Below, one piece after another: positions 43,647-53,175 of a DNA stretch of 64,000 nucleotides. Source of the DNA: Desertivirga xinjiangensis (GTDB lineage Bacteria; Bacteroidota; Bacteroidia; Sphingobacteriales; Sphingobacteriaceae); the NCBI RefSeq assembly GCF_024436435.1, contig NZ_JAFMZP010000003.1:124001-188000 (forward strand). Reading direction: 5' to 3'. The notes below the pieces were generated by a model. That model was not told the origin of the DNA. It saw only the letters and a list, made by a program, of their open reading frames with translations, and did not search any database. Numbering within the stretch: the stretch's first letter is position 1; each line of letters opens with the position of its first letter. The translations under genes were made by a program, and so were the position numbers.

Positions 43647-44936
43647 ATGAAATATCCGTTGATAGATAAAGAATTATTCGTTTTAAATCGCTTAAATTAT
43701 ATTAATAAACTGAAAGGCAACTCGATAGCGATATTTAACGCTAACGATGAATTCCCCAGAAGTGGCGATCAAAATTTTATTTTTAAACAAAACAGCGATT
43801 TATTTTATCTCTCAGGAATAGATCAGGAGCAAACAATTTTATTATTATACCCTGATTGTCCTAATCCCGCCTATAGAGAAGTCCTATTTTTAAGACAGAC
43901 AAATGACCATACCGCCATATGGGAAGGACATAAATATACCAAAGACCAAGCTAGACTAACGTCCGGCATTCAAAATGTATACTGGCTTGGGGAATTTTGG
44001 AACATATTGCCCACAATAATTAACTATGCCGACAACATCTATCTGAATACCAATGAGAACGACCGGGCAGTGGGTGTGGTGAAATACCGCGATCTTAGAT
44101 TTATAGAAGAGATGCGATACAAATATCCACTGCATAAATACGAACGATCCGCGCCAATATTGAGAATTCTTCGTTCAAAGAAATCACCAATTGAAATTGA
44201 GCTGACCCGAAAAGCATGCAGCATAACCAGAGACGCCTTTATTCGAATTCTAAAGTTCGTTAAGCCAGGTGTAAAAGAATATGAAATTGAGGCAGAGATC
44301 ATTCATGAATTTATCCGGCAAGGCGCTACAGGTCATGCCTACAATCCCATTATAGCGTCCGGGAAAAATGCAAATATTTTACATTACAATGATAATAATC
44401 AGGTCTGTAAAAACGGAGAAGTTATCCTATTTGACTTTGCAGCCGAATATGCGAACTATAATGCAGACCTCAGCCGCTCTATTCCTGTTAACGGGCGCTT
44501 CACCCAAAGACAAAGAGATGTATATAATGCCGTATTAAGAGTGTTTAAAGAAGCAAAGAAAATGATTGTAGCAGGCACGATATGGAACGACTACCATGAT
44601 GAGGTTGGAAAAATCATGGAGAGCGAGCTGATCGGTTTAGGTTTACTAGATAAACACGATGTATCTAAACAAAATCCCAAAATGCCTTTATATAAGAAGT
44701 ATTTTATGCACGGCACATCTCATCACCTGGGAATAGACGTACATGACTTTGCAAGCCGCTATCAGCCTTTTGAAGCAGGCAACATCCTAACATGCGAACC
44801 TGGGATTTATATCCAGGAAGAAGGTTTAGGAATCAGGCTTGAAAACGACATATTAATAACTGCGGACGGAAATATTGACCTGATGGCTGATATTCCATTA
44901 GAACCCGAGGAGATTGAAGAAATAATGAATAGTTGA
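43647..44936 (+). CDS. pepP: Xaa-Pro aminopeptidase (M24B)
   Basis: A 429-residue metallopeptidase cleaving X-Pro N-termini. The N-terminal creatinase-like domain (about 1-150) has the FPRSGDQNFIFKQNSDLFYLSG segment. The pita-bread domain carries all five metal ligands: Asp in ILFDFAAEY, Asp in NADLSRSIP, His in MHGTSHHLGIDVHD, Glu in TCEPGIY and Glu in IRLENDI. Cytosolic, full length. It stands alone before the glycan island. Confidence 0.94.
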   Translation: MKYPLIDKELFVLNRLNYINKLKGNSIAIFNANDEFPRSGDQNFIFKQNSDLFYLSGIDQEQTILLLYPDCPNPAYREVLFLRQTNDHTAIWEGHKYTKDQARLTSGIQNVYWLGEFWNILPTIINYADNIYLNTNENDRAVGVVKYRDLRFIEEMRYKYPLHKYERSAPILRILRSKKSPIEIELTRKACSITRDAFIRILKFVKPGVKEYEIEAEIIHEFIRQGATGHAYNPIIASGKNANILHYNDNNQVCKNGEVILFDFAAEYANYNADLSRSIPVNGRFTQRQRDVYNAVLRVFKEAKKMIVAGTIWNDYHDEVGKIMESELIGLGLLDKHDVSKQNPKMPLYKKYFMHGTSHHLGIDVHDFASRYQPFEAGNILTCEPGIYIQEEGLGIRLENDILITADGNIDLMADIPLEPEEIEEIMNS

Positions 44937-44960
44937 ACACTAACCACGTTTTTTCACTTC

Positions 44961-45953
44961 CTACTTCACCCAGTCTAAAAACTTTACTGTTTGAACCTCT
45001 TTCAGACTGGGTGGATATTCGTTTAACATTTCGCCGGCTAAAACCTTTTCATAATTTTCAAGGTAGGACAACGCCATTTTTTTTGAATTGAACATCTCAA
45101 CAGCATACTCATGGCATTTTTTACTAGAAAATGCTGCACTACTCTCTATCGCCTCCAATAATTTAGTCGCATTGTTGCTAAGGTAACCTACCTCAGCAGA
45201 AACAATTTCCGGTAAGGAACCATACGGAGTTCCAAAAACAGGGCAACCAAAATATAAGCTTTCTATAATGGCAAGCCCAAAAGGCTCGTGCCATCTTACG
45301 GGGAAAATTAAGCCTTTTGAGCGATTAAGTAATTCAAATTTCTGCTCTCCTCCAACCATGCCATAAAAGCGTACCCGGGGACTAAAAGTAAACCGCAGAC
45401 CCATTTTGACATTAAACCTAACGCCGCCTAGAACATCCAGCTTTTCATTTTTGGTTCTTGTAATGACATCAATTGCACCCCGAACATTCTTCACCCGCCA
45501 TGCTGCGTTACCCAAAAAATGAAACCTTTGCCTGTCAACAAAGAAATCTGGCTTTAAATAGTCACTCCAGTCAAGACCATTGTGCACAAACACCTCCGAT
45601 CCAAACCTGTCAGCGTGGTTCTTTGAAATAAAAATGGTATTCCGGTCGAACATACTCTGATCATTCGTATTCCCATGCATGGTTATAACATACGGTTTAG
45701 TCATGCGACTCAGGTCACCCGGCGAAAAATTGAAATGAACAACATCTACATCTTCTGGGATCTGATAAGAAATCGCTTTCGCCGGATCGAAAGCTATTAC
45801 CGGGGCGAAAGAGCAGGAAGAGCCTTTCCTGGCAAGGTAAGTAACTTTATGCCCAAGTTGTAGCAGCTCCTTCCCAAGATACCATATTACGCGCTCAGTA
45901 CCACCATACAATGTCACAGGGATAATGCCAGGATAAACAATTAGAATATGCAT
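44961..45953 (-). CDS. glycosyltransferase family 4 (glycan island)
   Basis: A 330-residue GT-B enzyme. The N-terminal loop GGTERVIWYLGKEL and C-terminal WHEPFGLAIIESLYFGCPVFGTPYG (the E-x7-E donor motif) identify GT4. A retaining transfer from a nucleotide sugar to a glycan is expected; sugar unknown. First gene of the island, convergent with pepP and divergent from the GT25 gene. Confidence 0.9.
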   Translation of the reverse strand: MHILIVYPGIIPVTLYGGTERVIWYLGKELLQLGHKVTYLARKGSSCSFAPVIAFDPAKAISYQIPEDVDVVHFNFSPGDLSRMTKPYVITMHGNTNDQSMFDRNTIFISKNHADRFGSEVFVHNGLDWSDYLKPDFFVDRQRFHFLGNAAWRVKNVRGAIDVITRTKNEKLDVLGGVRFNVKMGLRFTFSPRVRFYGMVGGEQKFELLNRSKGLIFPVRWHEPFGLAIIESLYFGCPVFGTPYGSLPEIVSAEVGYLSNNATKLLEAIESSAAFSSKKCHEYAVEMFNSKKMALSYLENYEKVLAGEMLNEYPPSLKEVQTVKFLDWVK

Positions 45954-46040
45954 CGAAAAATGTGAAACTCAAAACTACTAATTAGTTCTAATTACTGGTC
46001 GATTATCTCAAAGCCAATTTTACCACCTACCCGCATAATA

Positions 46041-46071
46041 AACATAATTGCCTCCTTGAACATAATTGCCT
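46041..46071 (+). repeat. 13-base direct repeat in the GT4/GT25 divergent spacer
   Basis: AACATAATTGCCT occurs at 46041-46053 and 46059-46071, period 18 bases, just upstream of the GT25 start. It could be a tandem binding site for a regulator or a simple duplication. Confidence 0.6.
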
Positions 46072-46096
46072 AATATTGGGGAAATTTTGTATAGGT

Positions 46097-46840
46097 ATGA
46101 GTGTCAATTCAGAATTGGGAATAGATGATGTATATATCGTCCATGGAATTACCGGATATGAGGAAAGAGAGCAGTTCCTTAACAATCACTTGCGCAATTT
46201 GAACTTTGATTTTCAATTCGTAACAGAATCACTAGATAAAACACAAAACGAATTATGGATTAGACAGTACTTTATTTCAGATATCAGGGATGTTTTGACT
46301 AATGGACCGTTATTTTGTACTCTTGTGCACATTCTCTGTTATGAGATGATAGTAAAAGCAAATAAACCATACGCCATTATATTTGAGAACGATGTTTGTT
46401 TTTTGGGAGATTTTTCAAGAGACATAAGAAATATTATTAAAGAAGCTGATTCACTAGATGAAGGCTTTATCGTCTCGCTCGAGAACTCGACACTGAAATT
46501 TCCTTCCCTAAGAGAGACGAAAAAAAGCCGACACCTGTACCCCGCAAAGATGGGCAGATGCGCAGCCGCCTACCTTGTTGATCAACAGGCAGTTAAAAAC
46601 ATGCTTAATCGGCTAAAAGTGATAAAATGCGATAAAGTAATAGACTGGTGGCATAACGACCTGATTAATGAAGGAGTTATAAGAATGTATTGGGCTCACC
46701 CTCCGCTAATTGAACAAGGATCTTTCAACGGCAAATATACATCCTCTATCGCAAGTCGTTCTGATGGTCGAATAAGAAGTTTCCGCTGGCGATTTCAAAA
46801 ATTCTACAAGCGGTATGTTCATCGACTGTTCAAATCCTAA
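46097..46840 (+). CDS. glycosyltransferase family 25
   Basis: A 247-residue enzyme with GT25 features: VYIVHGITGYEEREQFL near the N-terminus, AIIFENDVCFLGDF (the acidic metal/donor motif) and GRCAAAYLVDQQAVKNML. GT25 members add galactose or glucose to LPS oligosaccharide. The ATG at 46097 is chosen over an in-frame TTG seven codons earlier. A short basic C-terminus (RWRFQKFYKRYVHRLF) may bind the membrane. First of a plus-strand gene series. Confidence 0.87.
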   Translation: MSVNSELGIDDVYIVHGITGYEEREQFLNNHLRNLNFDFQFVTESLDKTQNELWIRQYFISDIRDVLTNGPLFCTLVHILCYEMIVKANKPYAIIFENDVCFLGDFSRDIRNIIKEADSLDEGFIVSLENSTLKFPSLRETKKSRHLYPAKMGRCAAAYLVDQQAVKNMLNRLKVIKCDKVIDWWHNDLINEGVIRMYWAHPPLIEQGSFNGKYTSSIASRSDGRIRSFRWRFQKFYKRYVHRLFKS

Positions 46841-46892
46841 CAGCAAATTTGGGTATATTCTTTATGTGCAATACGATTAAATTCTATGTGAA

Positions 46893-47774
46893 ATGAAAGT
46901 TGCCGGGTTCACGTTTATACGAAATGCTGTTAAAAATGACTATCCAATAGTTGAAGCAATTCGATCTATTCTTCCGTTATGCGATGAGGTCATCGTGGCT
47001 ATAGGTAATTCAGAAGACGAAACCTTAACCTTAATAAAAAACATTAAATCTCCTAAGATCAAAATAATCGAAACAGTTTGGGATGAAACCATTCGTGAGG
47101 GAGGAAAGGTCTTTGCAGCCGAAACGGACAAAGCATTTTCAGCTATTTCACCCGATGCAGACTGGGCTTTTTATATTCAGGGAGATGAATGTGTCCACGA
47201 AAAATACTATCCCATTATAAAAAAGGAGATGGAAGATAATTTGGTCAATCCTAAAATAGAGGGCTTACTGTTTAAATACTTGCATTTCTATGGGTCATAT
47301 AGTTACTATGGTAGTTCAAGACGTTGGTATAGAAGAGAGATAAGAATTATAAGAAATAACAAAAACATCCATTCATACAGAGATGCGCAAGGTTTCAGAT
47401 GGTCGGGAAGAAAAATCAATGTAAAACTTATAGATGCCTATATTTATCATTATGGTTGGGTCAAGCCACCTGAGGGATTGAAAAACAAGGTTAGGAACTT
47501 CAATAAATTTTACCACGATGACGATTGGATCAATAAACATACGCCTGAGACGTATGAATTTGATTACAAAAACGCAGACAGACTAGTTCCGTTTAATCTC
47601 ACTCATCCTGATATAATGAAAAAACGAATCGAGGCTGTCAACTGGAAGCTCGACATAGATTTGGACAAGCTGGAGAAAAAAATGTCGTTTAGACGGCGAC
47701 TTTTACAAAAAATTGAGGACCTGACAGGCTGGAGAATAGGGGAATACAAGAACTACAAAATTGTGAAACGATGA
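46893..47774 (+). CDS. GT2-like glycosyltransferase
   Basis: A 293-residue GT-A protein. TFIRNAVKNDYPIVEAIRSILPLCDEVIVAIGNSEDET is the nucleotide-binding N-terminus of the family, and DWAFYIQGDECVHEKYY holds the acidic metal site (variant of DxD). A conserved basic aromatic segment (YYGSSRRWYRREIRIIRNN) follows. The stop overlaps the next gene start by four bases (ATGA), so the two are coupled. Confidence 0.85.
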   Translation: MKVAGFTFIRNAVKNDYPIVEAIRSILPLCDEVIVAIGNSEDETLTLIKNIKSPKIKIIETVWDETIREGGKVFAAETDKAFSAISPDADWAFYIQGDECVHEKYYPIIKKEMEDNLVNPKIEGLLFKYLHFYGSYSYYGSSRRWYRREIRIIRNNKNIHSYRDAQGFRWSGRKINVKLIDAYIYHYGWVKPPEGLKNKVRNFNKFYHDDDWINKHTPETYEFDYKNADRLVPFNLTHPDIMKKRIEAVNWKLDIDLDKLEKKMSFRRRLLQKIEDLTGWRIGEYKNYKIVKR

Positions 47775-48571
47775 CAAAATTTACCAATTCCCTTGTAATT
47801 TCGACTTATAACTGGCCTGAAGCTCTAGAACTTTGCTTAAAAAGTCTCTTAGCTCAAACCAAGCTCCCGGATGAAGTTTTAATTGCTGATGATGGTTCTT
47901 CATTAGCCACTAAAGACGTAGTTGAAAAATATAAAGTTCTTTTCCCAGTTGCAGTACATCATATCTGGCATGAAGACAATGGGTTTCAATTGGCTAAAAT
48001 TAGAAATAAGGCTATTGCTGCTGCTAAAGGAGAGTATGTTATACAAATTGACGGCGATCAGATATTGCACAAAAAATTCATTCAGGACCACCTCCGCTTC
48101 GCAAAGCCGTGCACTTTTGTCAGGGCAAGCAGGGCATACATGAACAAGCGGCTTTCTGAACAATTATTAAAAAACAAGACCACGAATGTTTCATGTTTTA
48201 ATAAAGGCCTAAGTAACGTATTAAGTGCAGTACACGTACAGTTTTTATGGCCCTTATTTGAATACAAGTATAAAGCCAAAGAGGTTATTGAAATACACGG
48301 TAGTAATATGGCTTTTTGGAGAGCAGATGCAATCAGGGTTAATGGATACAATGAAACTTTTGAAGGCTGGGGACCGGAAGATAAGGAATTTATAGTCAGG
48401 CTGATGCACTCCGGGATACAGAAACGATTCCTAAAATTAGGAGCAATAGCTTTCCATATCTATCATGCCGAAAGCTCACGAAATAATCTTAGCAAAAATG
48501 AGTTCATATTGCAGGAGGCTGTTTTAACAAAAAAGAAATTTTGCGAATCTGGTATTAATCAATATTTATAA
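47771..48571 (+). CDS. GT2 glycosyltransferase, tandem paralogue 1
   Basis: A 266-residue enzyme with a GT2 domain (LVISTYNWPEALELCLKSLLAQTKLPDEVLIADDGS, QIDGDQILHKKFI with the DGD metal site) and a C-terminal galactosyltransferase-like part (GSNMAFWRADAIRVNGYNETFEGWGPEDKEF). The next gene is an obvious paralogue of the same length, so this pair arose by tandem duplication. Probably adds two related sugars to the glycan. Confidence 0.9.
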   Translation: MTKFTNSLVISTYNWPEALELCLKSLLAQTKLPDEVLIADDGSSLATKDVVEKYKVLFPVAVHHIWHEDNGFQLAKIRNKAIAAAKGEYVIQIDGDQILHKKFIQDHLRFAKPCTFVRASRAYMNKRLSEQLLKNKTTNVSCFNKGLSNVLSAVHVQFLWPLFEYKYKAKEVIEIHGSNMAFWRADAIRVNGYNETFEGWGPEDKEFIVRLMHSGIQKRFLKLGAIAFHIYHAESSRNNLSKNEFILQEAVLTKKKFCESGINQYL

Positions 48572-48572
48572 A

Positions 48573-49373
48573 ATGGGTTTAACATCCTCGTTATTAATAT
48601 CAACATACAATTGGCCAACGGCTTTGGAACTTGTTTTAAAAAGCGTCCTCCTCCAGAGCAAGTTACCAAACGAGGTTATTATTGCCGACGACGGATCTAC
48701 AGAGGATACTAAAATCTTAATAAACAGATACAAAAGCCTGCTTCCTATACCGCTGCACCATGTCTGGCATCCCGATAAAGGATTTCGGAAGACGATTATC
48801 ATGAACAAAGCGATTAATGTCGCCTCTGGGGATTATATTATACAAATAGATGGCGACATCATACTTCACCCGCACTTTATAAGTGACCATTTAAAAAACG
48901 CTGAGCATAACTACTTTATCAAAGGCAGTCGGGCTATGTTAAACATGGAATTCACACAAAAACTAATTAAATCCGGAAATGTCAACATCAATCCGTTGGG
49001 AAGTGGGGTTCGATCTAAAATAAATGGCACATATCTGCCTCGCCTTAGTTCTCTGTTTTATGGCAGTACTAAAAAAACCAATGACTTAAGAGGTTGCAAT
49101 TTCGCCTTTTGGAAGAAAGACTTTATTAAAGTGAATGGATATAATAACAACCTAATAGGTTGGGGGCATGAAGACATAGAATTAGCTGCCCGAATGGTGA
49201 ATTCTGGTTTAAAAAGAAAGCAATTGAAGTTATCCGCAGTCTGTTTCCACTTATATCATAAAATCAACTCAAGAAAAAGACAGGATACTAATTACATGAT
49301 CTACAAGAATGTTGTGCACAACAAGATCTCAGTTTGCACCAATGGTTACCGGCAAACGCTTATGAAGACTTAG
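48573..49373 (+). CDS. GT2 glycosyltransferase, tandem paralogue 2
   Basis: A 266-residue protein aligned end to end with its upstream neighbour: LLISTYNWPTALELVLKSVLLQSKLPNEVIIADDGS, QIDGDIILHPHFI and GCNFAFWKKDFIKVNGYNNNLIGWGHEDIEL. One base separates the two. Its 3' end overlaps the convergent GT2 gene by 14 bases. Confidence 0.9.
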   Translation: MGLTSSLLISTYNWPTALELVLKSVLLQSKLPNEVIIADDGSTEDTKILINRYKSLLPIPLHHVWHPDKGFRKTIIMNKAINVASGDYIIQIDGDIILHPHFISDHLKNAEHNYFIKGSRAMLNMEFTQKLIKSGNVNINPLGSGVRSKINGTYLPRLSSLFYGSTKKTNDLRGCNFAFWKKDFIKVNGYNNNLIGWGHEDIELAARMVNSGLKRKQLKLSAVCFHLYHKINSRKRQDTNYMIYKNVVHNKISVCTNGYRQTLMKT

Positions 49374-50475
49374 TAGTCACATAAGTAATTACACATGCAA
49401 TCACGATAAATGAAAGCTTAATGATCTTCCATTTGTTTAAACGGAATGGAGAAGGATTGATTTTATTAAAACTCACGTCTAATCGTTTTGCAAAATAACC
49501 GAACTTTCCACTTGAAAGGACCCCCCATAAATACCCTGCTTCATAACAGTTCTTATGCCACAGCATAAACCATATAAGTGGCAGTGAAAACCTTTTCGCG
49601 AGAAAGACCGAACGTATAGTATTTGTGAAAAACTCTGCACTCAAAACAATTGAGAAGACCCACCACCAGGCAATATTGCTTGCATTAATAGCTAAACTGG
49701 CAACATACACAAGAACTATTGTTAATGTAGTTTCGGAAGTAGAAAAAAAGTCACTATAGGAATATCCCCGTATATGTGGCAAATGTATTATATCACTTAT
49801 TCCCAGTCCGTATTTAAACATCCTTTTGGTTTGTACTTTACCGTTGTCCCACCATGGATGCGTCACAATTGCATCCGGGACTGATATATATTTTTGATTA
49901 TTCTCAACACTGTTTCTAAATAAAAATTCGATATCCTCGCCACCATTAACAAGTTCCGGAACAAATCTTCTGTGGCCAAGACGTTTACGGTTTAAAATTA
50001 CGTCCGCGGTAGGAGGAACAGGTTGCTCGTTAACATAAAGAGCTAACAAAGGCTTGGCCACAATTCCATTCAAGACTAATGACTCTGTAGCTGAATTAAA
50101 TGGTGGCGGAAACTTGGTTACACCTCCAAAGCCAATGCAATCCGGATGCTGAAGGATTTTATTCGCAAAGGCAATCAAAAGGTTCGGTTCAGGTACAATG
50201 TCATCGTCCAACAACAATATCCAATTTCCATTACCCTCATCAATACCGAGGTTCCTTGTTCTAGAAAAGCCTAAATTAACCTTATTAACTATAAAAATTA
50301 CACCTAACGACTCAATTAATTTTTCAAATGCCTTCGAGACCCTGACACTGGGATTATCGGCAATCAGGTAAAATTTAATATCAAACCCCTCAGGTTTTGG
50401 TAATAAAAAAATCTTACTAAGTATCTCTTCATCTAATCGGTAGGATGGAATAACGACGTCTAAACTTTCTTGCAT
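49360..50475 (-). CDS. membrane-bound GT2 glycosyltransferase
   Basis: A 371-residue protein: a GT2 domain at about 1-230 (DVVIPSYRL, GFSRTRNLGIDEGNGNWILLLDDDIVPEP with the DDD metal site, NGGEDIEFLFR) and then three or more membrane helices (about 240-300 and a final helix near the C-terminus). It probably acts on a lipid-linked acceptor at the inner membrane. It is on the minus strand alone, between two plus-strand groups. Confidence 0.88.
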   Translation of the reverse strand: MQESLDVVIPSYRLDEEILSKIFLLPKPEGFDIKFYLIADNPSVRVSKAFEKLIESLGVIFIVNKVNLGFSRTRNLGIDEGNGNWILLLDDDIVPEPNLLIAFANKILQHPDCIGFGGVTKFPPPFNSATESLVLNGIVAKPLLALYVNEQPVPPTADVILNRKRLGHRRFVPELVNGGEDIEFLFRNSVENNQKYISVPDAIVTHPWWDNGKVQTKRMFKYGLGISDIIHLPHIRGYSYSDFFSTSETTLTIVLVYVASLAINASNIAWWWVFSIVLSAEFFTNTIRSVFLAKRFSLPLIWFMLWHKNCYEAGYLWGVLSSGKFGYFAKRLDVSFNKINPSPFRLNKWKIIKLSFIVIACVITYVTTKSS

Positions 50476-50520
50476 GGTTCAGCCGCAAAATAAGTAAATT
50501 TGCAGCTAATTCAATAATAC

Positions 50521-51273
50521 ATGCCCCTGATTCAAAAAGGAGACGCTGTAGTTAGAAAAGCACCTCCTTTGATAAGTATAATAATTGTTACGTATAATGC
50601 ATCTGCATTCCTAAAAGATTGCTTGGATTCTGTTGAAAAACTGTCTTCTGTGGATTTTGAATTGTTGATTTTTGACGGCCAAAGTCAGGATAACACAGTT
50701 TCCATAATTAAAGAGTACGATAAAATAGTAAACTACTGGCAATCCGAACCGGATAAAGGAATCTACGATGCCATGAATAAGGCTGTCGGCAAAGCGCGTG
50801 GCAGGTGGTTCTTTTTTCTGGGAGCCGATGATCAACTGCTTCCGGGCTTTTCTGAAATGACTTCAAAGCTTAAAAACGATCGAACGCTATATTATGGAGA
50901 TTGTAACACAACTGAAGGACTTTGTGGCTCTGAATACTCTGCATATAAGCTAGCAAAAAGAAATTTATGCCAGCAAGCCATCTTCTATCCAAAAGTAGTA
51001 TTTGAGAAATATAAGTTTAACCTCAGATACCCTGTCTTTGCAGACTATCTCTTAAATATACAATGCTGGGGCGATGAGAGTTTATACAGGCAGTATGAAC
51101 CAATCGCTGTATCTTTCTATAATTTAAACGGCTTCTCTTCGAAGCAAAACGAGGATCCATTTAAGCTAGAAAAAGCATTACATATAAAAAAGCATTTAAG
51201 TTGGTTTGTGTACATCAGATACCTCATCCGGAGATCCAAAGAGGCAAAGAAGACCGGCAGTAATTTTTTCTAA
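50521..51273 (+). CDS. GT2 glycosyltransferase (WcaA-like)
   Basis: A 250-residue GT2 enzyme. ISIIIVTYNASAFLKDCLDSVEKL, FDGQSQDNTVSII, SEPDKGIYDAMNKAVGKARG and FFLGADDQLLPG are the family segments with the acidic metal site. Similar short enzymes act in exopolysaccharide and LPS assembly. It is divergent from the membrane-bound GT2 gene and 62 bases upstream of the ABC exporter. Confidence 0.9.
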   Translation: MPLIQKGDAVVRKAPPLISIIIVTYNASAFLKDCLDSVEKLSSVDFELLIFDGQSQDNTVSIIKEYDKIVNYWQSEPDKGIYDAMNKAVGKARGRWFFFLGADDQLLPGFSEMTSKLKNDRTLYYGDCNTTEGLCGSEYSAYKLAKRNLCQQAIFYPKVVFEKYKFNLRYPVFADYLLNIQCWGDESLYRQYEPIAVSFYNLNGFSSKQNEDPFKLEKALHIKKHLSWFVYIRYLIRRSKEAKKTGSNFF

Positions 51274-51335
51274 GCCCAAGATAACCTGTTAATTTTGACA
51301 GCAGGTGTGCAATCCTTTCAGTAACTTTGCCCTGA

Positions 51336-53156
51336 ATGAAGACTTATTTTCGACTATTATCTTTTGCTAAACCTATTGAAAAGTTCGCTATACCGTACAT
51401 CGTGACAACGCTACTCGCAGTTGTATTTAATACGCTAAATCTCGCACTGCTTGTGCCTCTTTTAACTTTTCTTTTTAATACAACAGCGGCAGGAACTGTT
51501 TACGAGAAACCCGAAAGCATGTGGAACATGATGGCTAATTTCAACTATTATTCCCAGGAAATTAACAAGGAGTATGGTACTTATGGAGCCCTTCAGTTTA
51601 TCTGTGTGGTTATAATTTTGTCTGTTTTGCTTAGTAATCTTTTCAAATATATTTCTCAGCGGATAATGGAAAACCTACGAATTCACACCCTTTTAAACAT
51701 TAGAAGAACCGTTTTCGATAATGTGATGAATATGCACCTTGGTTTTTTTAATAACGAGCGGAAAGGAGATATTCTGTCGAAGATAACTAACGATGTTCAG
51801 GTTGTCCAGTTTACTGTGACAGGAACTCTTCAGGTGATTTTCAGAGAGCCGTTTCAATTAATTGCGTATCTGATTACTTTGTTTAGCATTTCTTATAAAT
51901 TAACATTCGTTTCGGTATTATTTATACCTATATCGGCAATTTTTATTGCTCGGTTGGTCAAGAGCCTAAAAAACCAGGCCTTTGGCTCTCAAGCGTCATT
52001 CGGAACAATGGTAAGTAACCTCGAAGAAGCCCTCACCGGTATAAAAATAATTAAAGCATTTAATGCTACGCAGTTTGTTAAGCAGAAGTTCAGCAACGAG
52101 AACGAAAACTTTTCTGAAATTGGCCGTCAAATGGCTAAAAAACAACAGCTAGCCTCTCCTATCTCGGAGTTCTTAGGCGTTTTAATGGTTACTTTCATCG
52201 TTTTGTATGGAGGGAATTTAGTTCTATCTGGAAGTTCAGAGCTTACCGCACCAGCCTTTATCGCATATATAGGGATTTTTTCGCAGTTAACTCGCCCTGC
52301 AAAGGCACTGTCCGATTCTTTTACGGGAATAAATCTGGGTCTGGCTGCTGGAGACAGGATACTCGAACTAATCGATATGAAGCCAGCGATTCAAGATTCG
52401 AAAAATGGGGTGGATGTTACCGGCTTCAGAGATTCGATCCGTTTAGAGGAGGTGACATTTAGTTATGGAGAAAAAGTTATTCTAAACAATATCTCCCTGA
52501 AAATTCCAAGAGGAAAAACCGTCGCCTTAGTCGGTCCATCCGGAGGAGGAAAATCTACATTAATGGATCTTATCCCTCGCTTTATCGAGCCTGCACAAGG
52601 CAGGGTTTTATTCGATGACACAGATATCAGATTGATAAAAATGGATTCTTTAAGAGCGCAGCTAGGTTTTGTAAACCAGGAATCTATTTTATTTAATGAT
52701 ACGATCTTTAACAATATTGCTTTTGGTAAAACTAACGCAACCCAAGAGCAGGTTGAAGCCGCAGCTAAGATTGCTAATGCCCACGAATTTATTGTTAATA
52801 CAGATAATGGTTATCAGACTAATATAGGAGACCGTGGTGTTAAACTATCCGGAGGACAAAAACAACGACTTAGTATTGCCCGCGCTGTTTTAAAGAATCC
52901 GCCGATTATGCTGCTAGACGAAGCAACCTCCGCTTTAGATACCGAATCAGAGAAACTTGTGCAGGACGCCCTTAACCAGCTAATGAAAAACCGCACGACC
53001 CTGGTTATAGCACACCGTTTAAGCACCATACAAAATGCCGATATCATTGTGGTCCTTGAATCGGGAAAAATTGTTGAACAGGGAAATCATCAGGAACTAT
53101 TGTCTCGAAATGGACTCTATAAACGTTTAGTAGAAATGCAGACTTTCAGTGAATAG
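51336..53156 (+). CDS. MsbA-like ABC exporter in the glycan island
   Basis: A 606-residue half-transporter. Six membrane helices in the first about 330 residues; the ATPase has GPSGGGKST (Walker A), LSGGQKQRLSIARAVL, IMLLDEATSALD and the IAHRLSTI switch. It matches lipid A/glycolipid flippases of the MsbA type, so it may flip the lipid-linked product of the surrounding glycosyltransferases to the periplasm. Next gene overlaps only if a GTG start is used; the ATG start leaves a 19-base gap. Confidence 0.92.
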   Translation: MKTYFRLLSFAKPIEKFAIPYIVTTLLAVVFNTLNLALLVPLLTFLFNTTAAGTVYEKPESMWNMMANFNYYSQEINKEYGTYGALQFICVVIILSVLLSNLFKYISQRIMENLRIHTLLNIRRTVFDNVMNMHLGFFNNERKGDILSKITNDVQVVQFTVTGTLQVIFREPFQLIAYLITLFSISYKLTFVSVLFIPISAIFIARLVKSLKNQAFGSQASFGTMVSNLEEALTGIKIIKAFNATQFVKQKFSNENENFSEIGRQMAKKQQLASPISEFLGVLMVTFIVLYGGNLVLSGSSELTAPAFIAYIGIFSQLTRPAKALSDSFTGINLGLAAGDRILELIDMKPAIQDSKNGVDVTGFRDSIRLEEVTFSYGEKVILNNISLKIPRGKTVALVGPSGGGKSTLMDLIPRFIEPAQGRVLFDDTDIRLIKMDSLRAQLGFVNQESILFNDTIFNNIAFGKTNATQEQVEAAAKIANAHEFIVNTDNGYQTNIGDRGVKLSGGQKQRLSIARAVLKNPPIMLLDEATSALDTESEKLVQDALNQLMKNRTTLVIAHRLSTIQNADIIVVLESGKIVEQGNHQELLSRNGLYKRLVEMQTFSE

Positions 53157-53175
53157 CTTAACAATCGCAAGTAGA

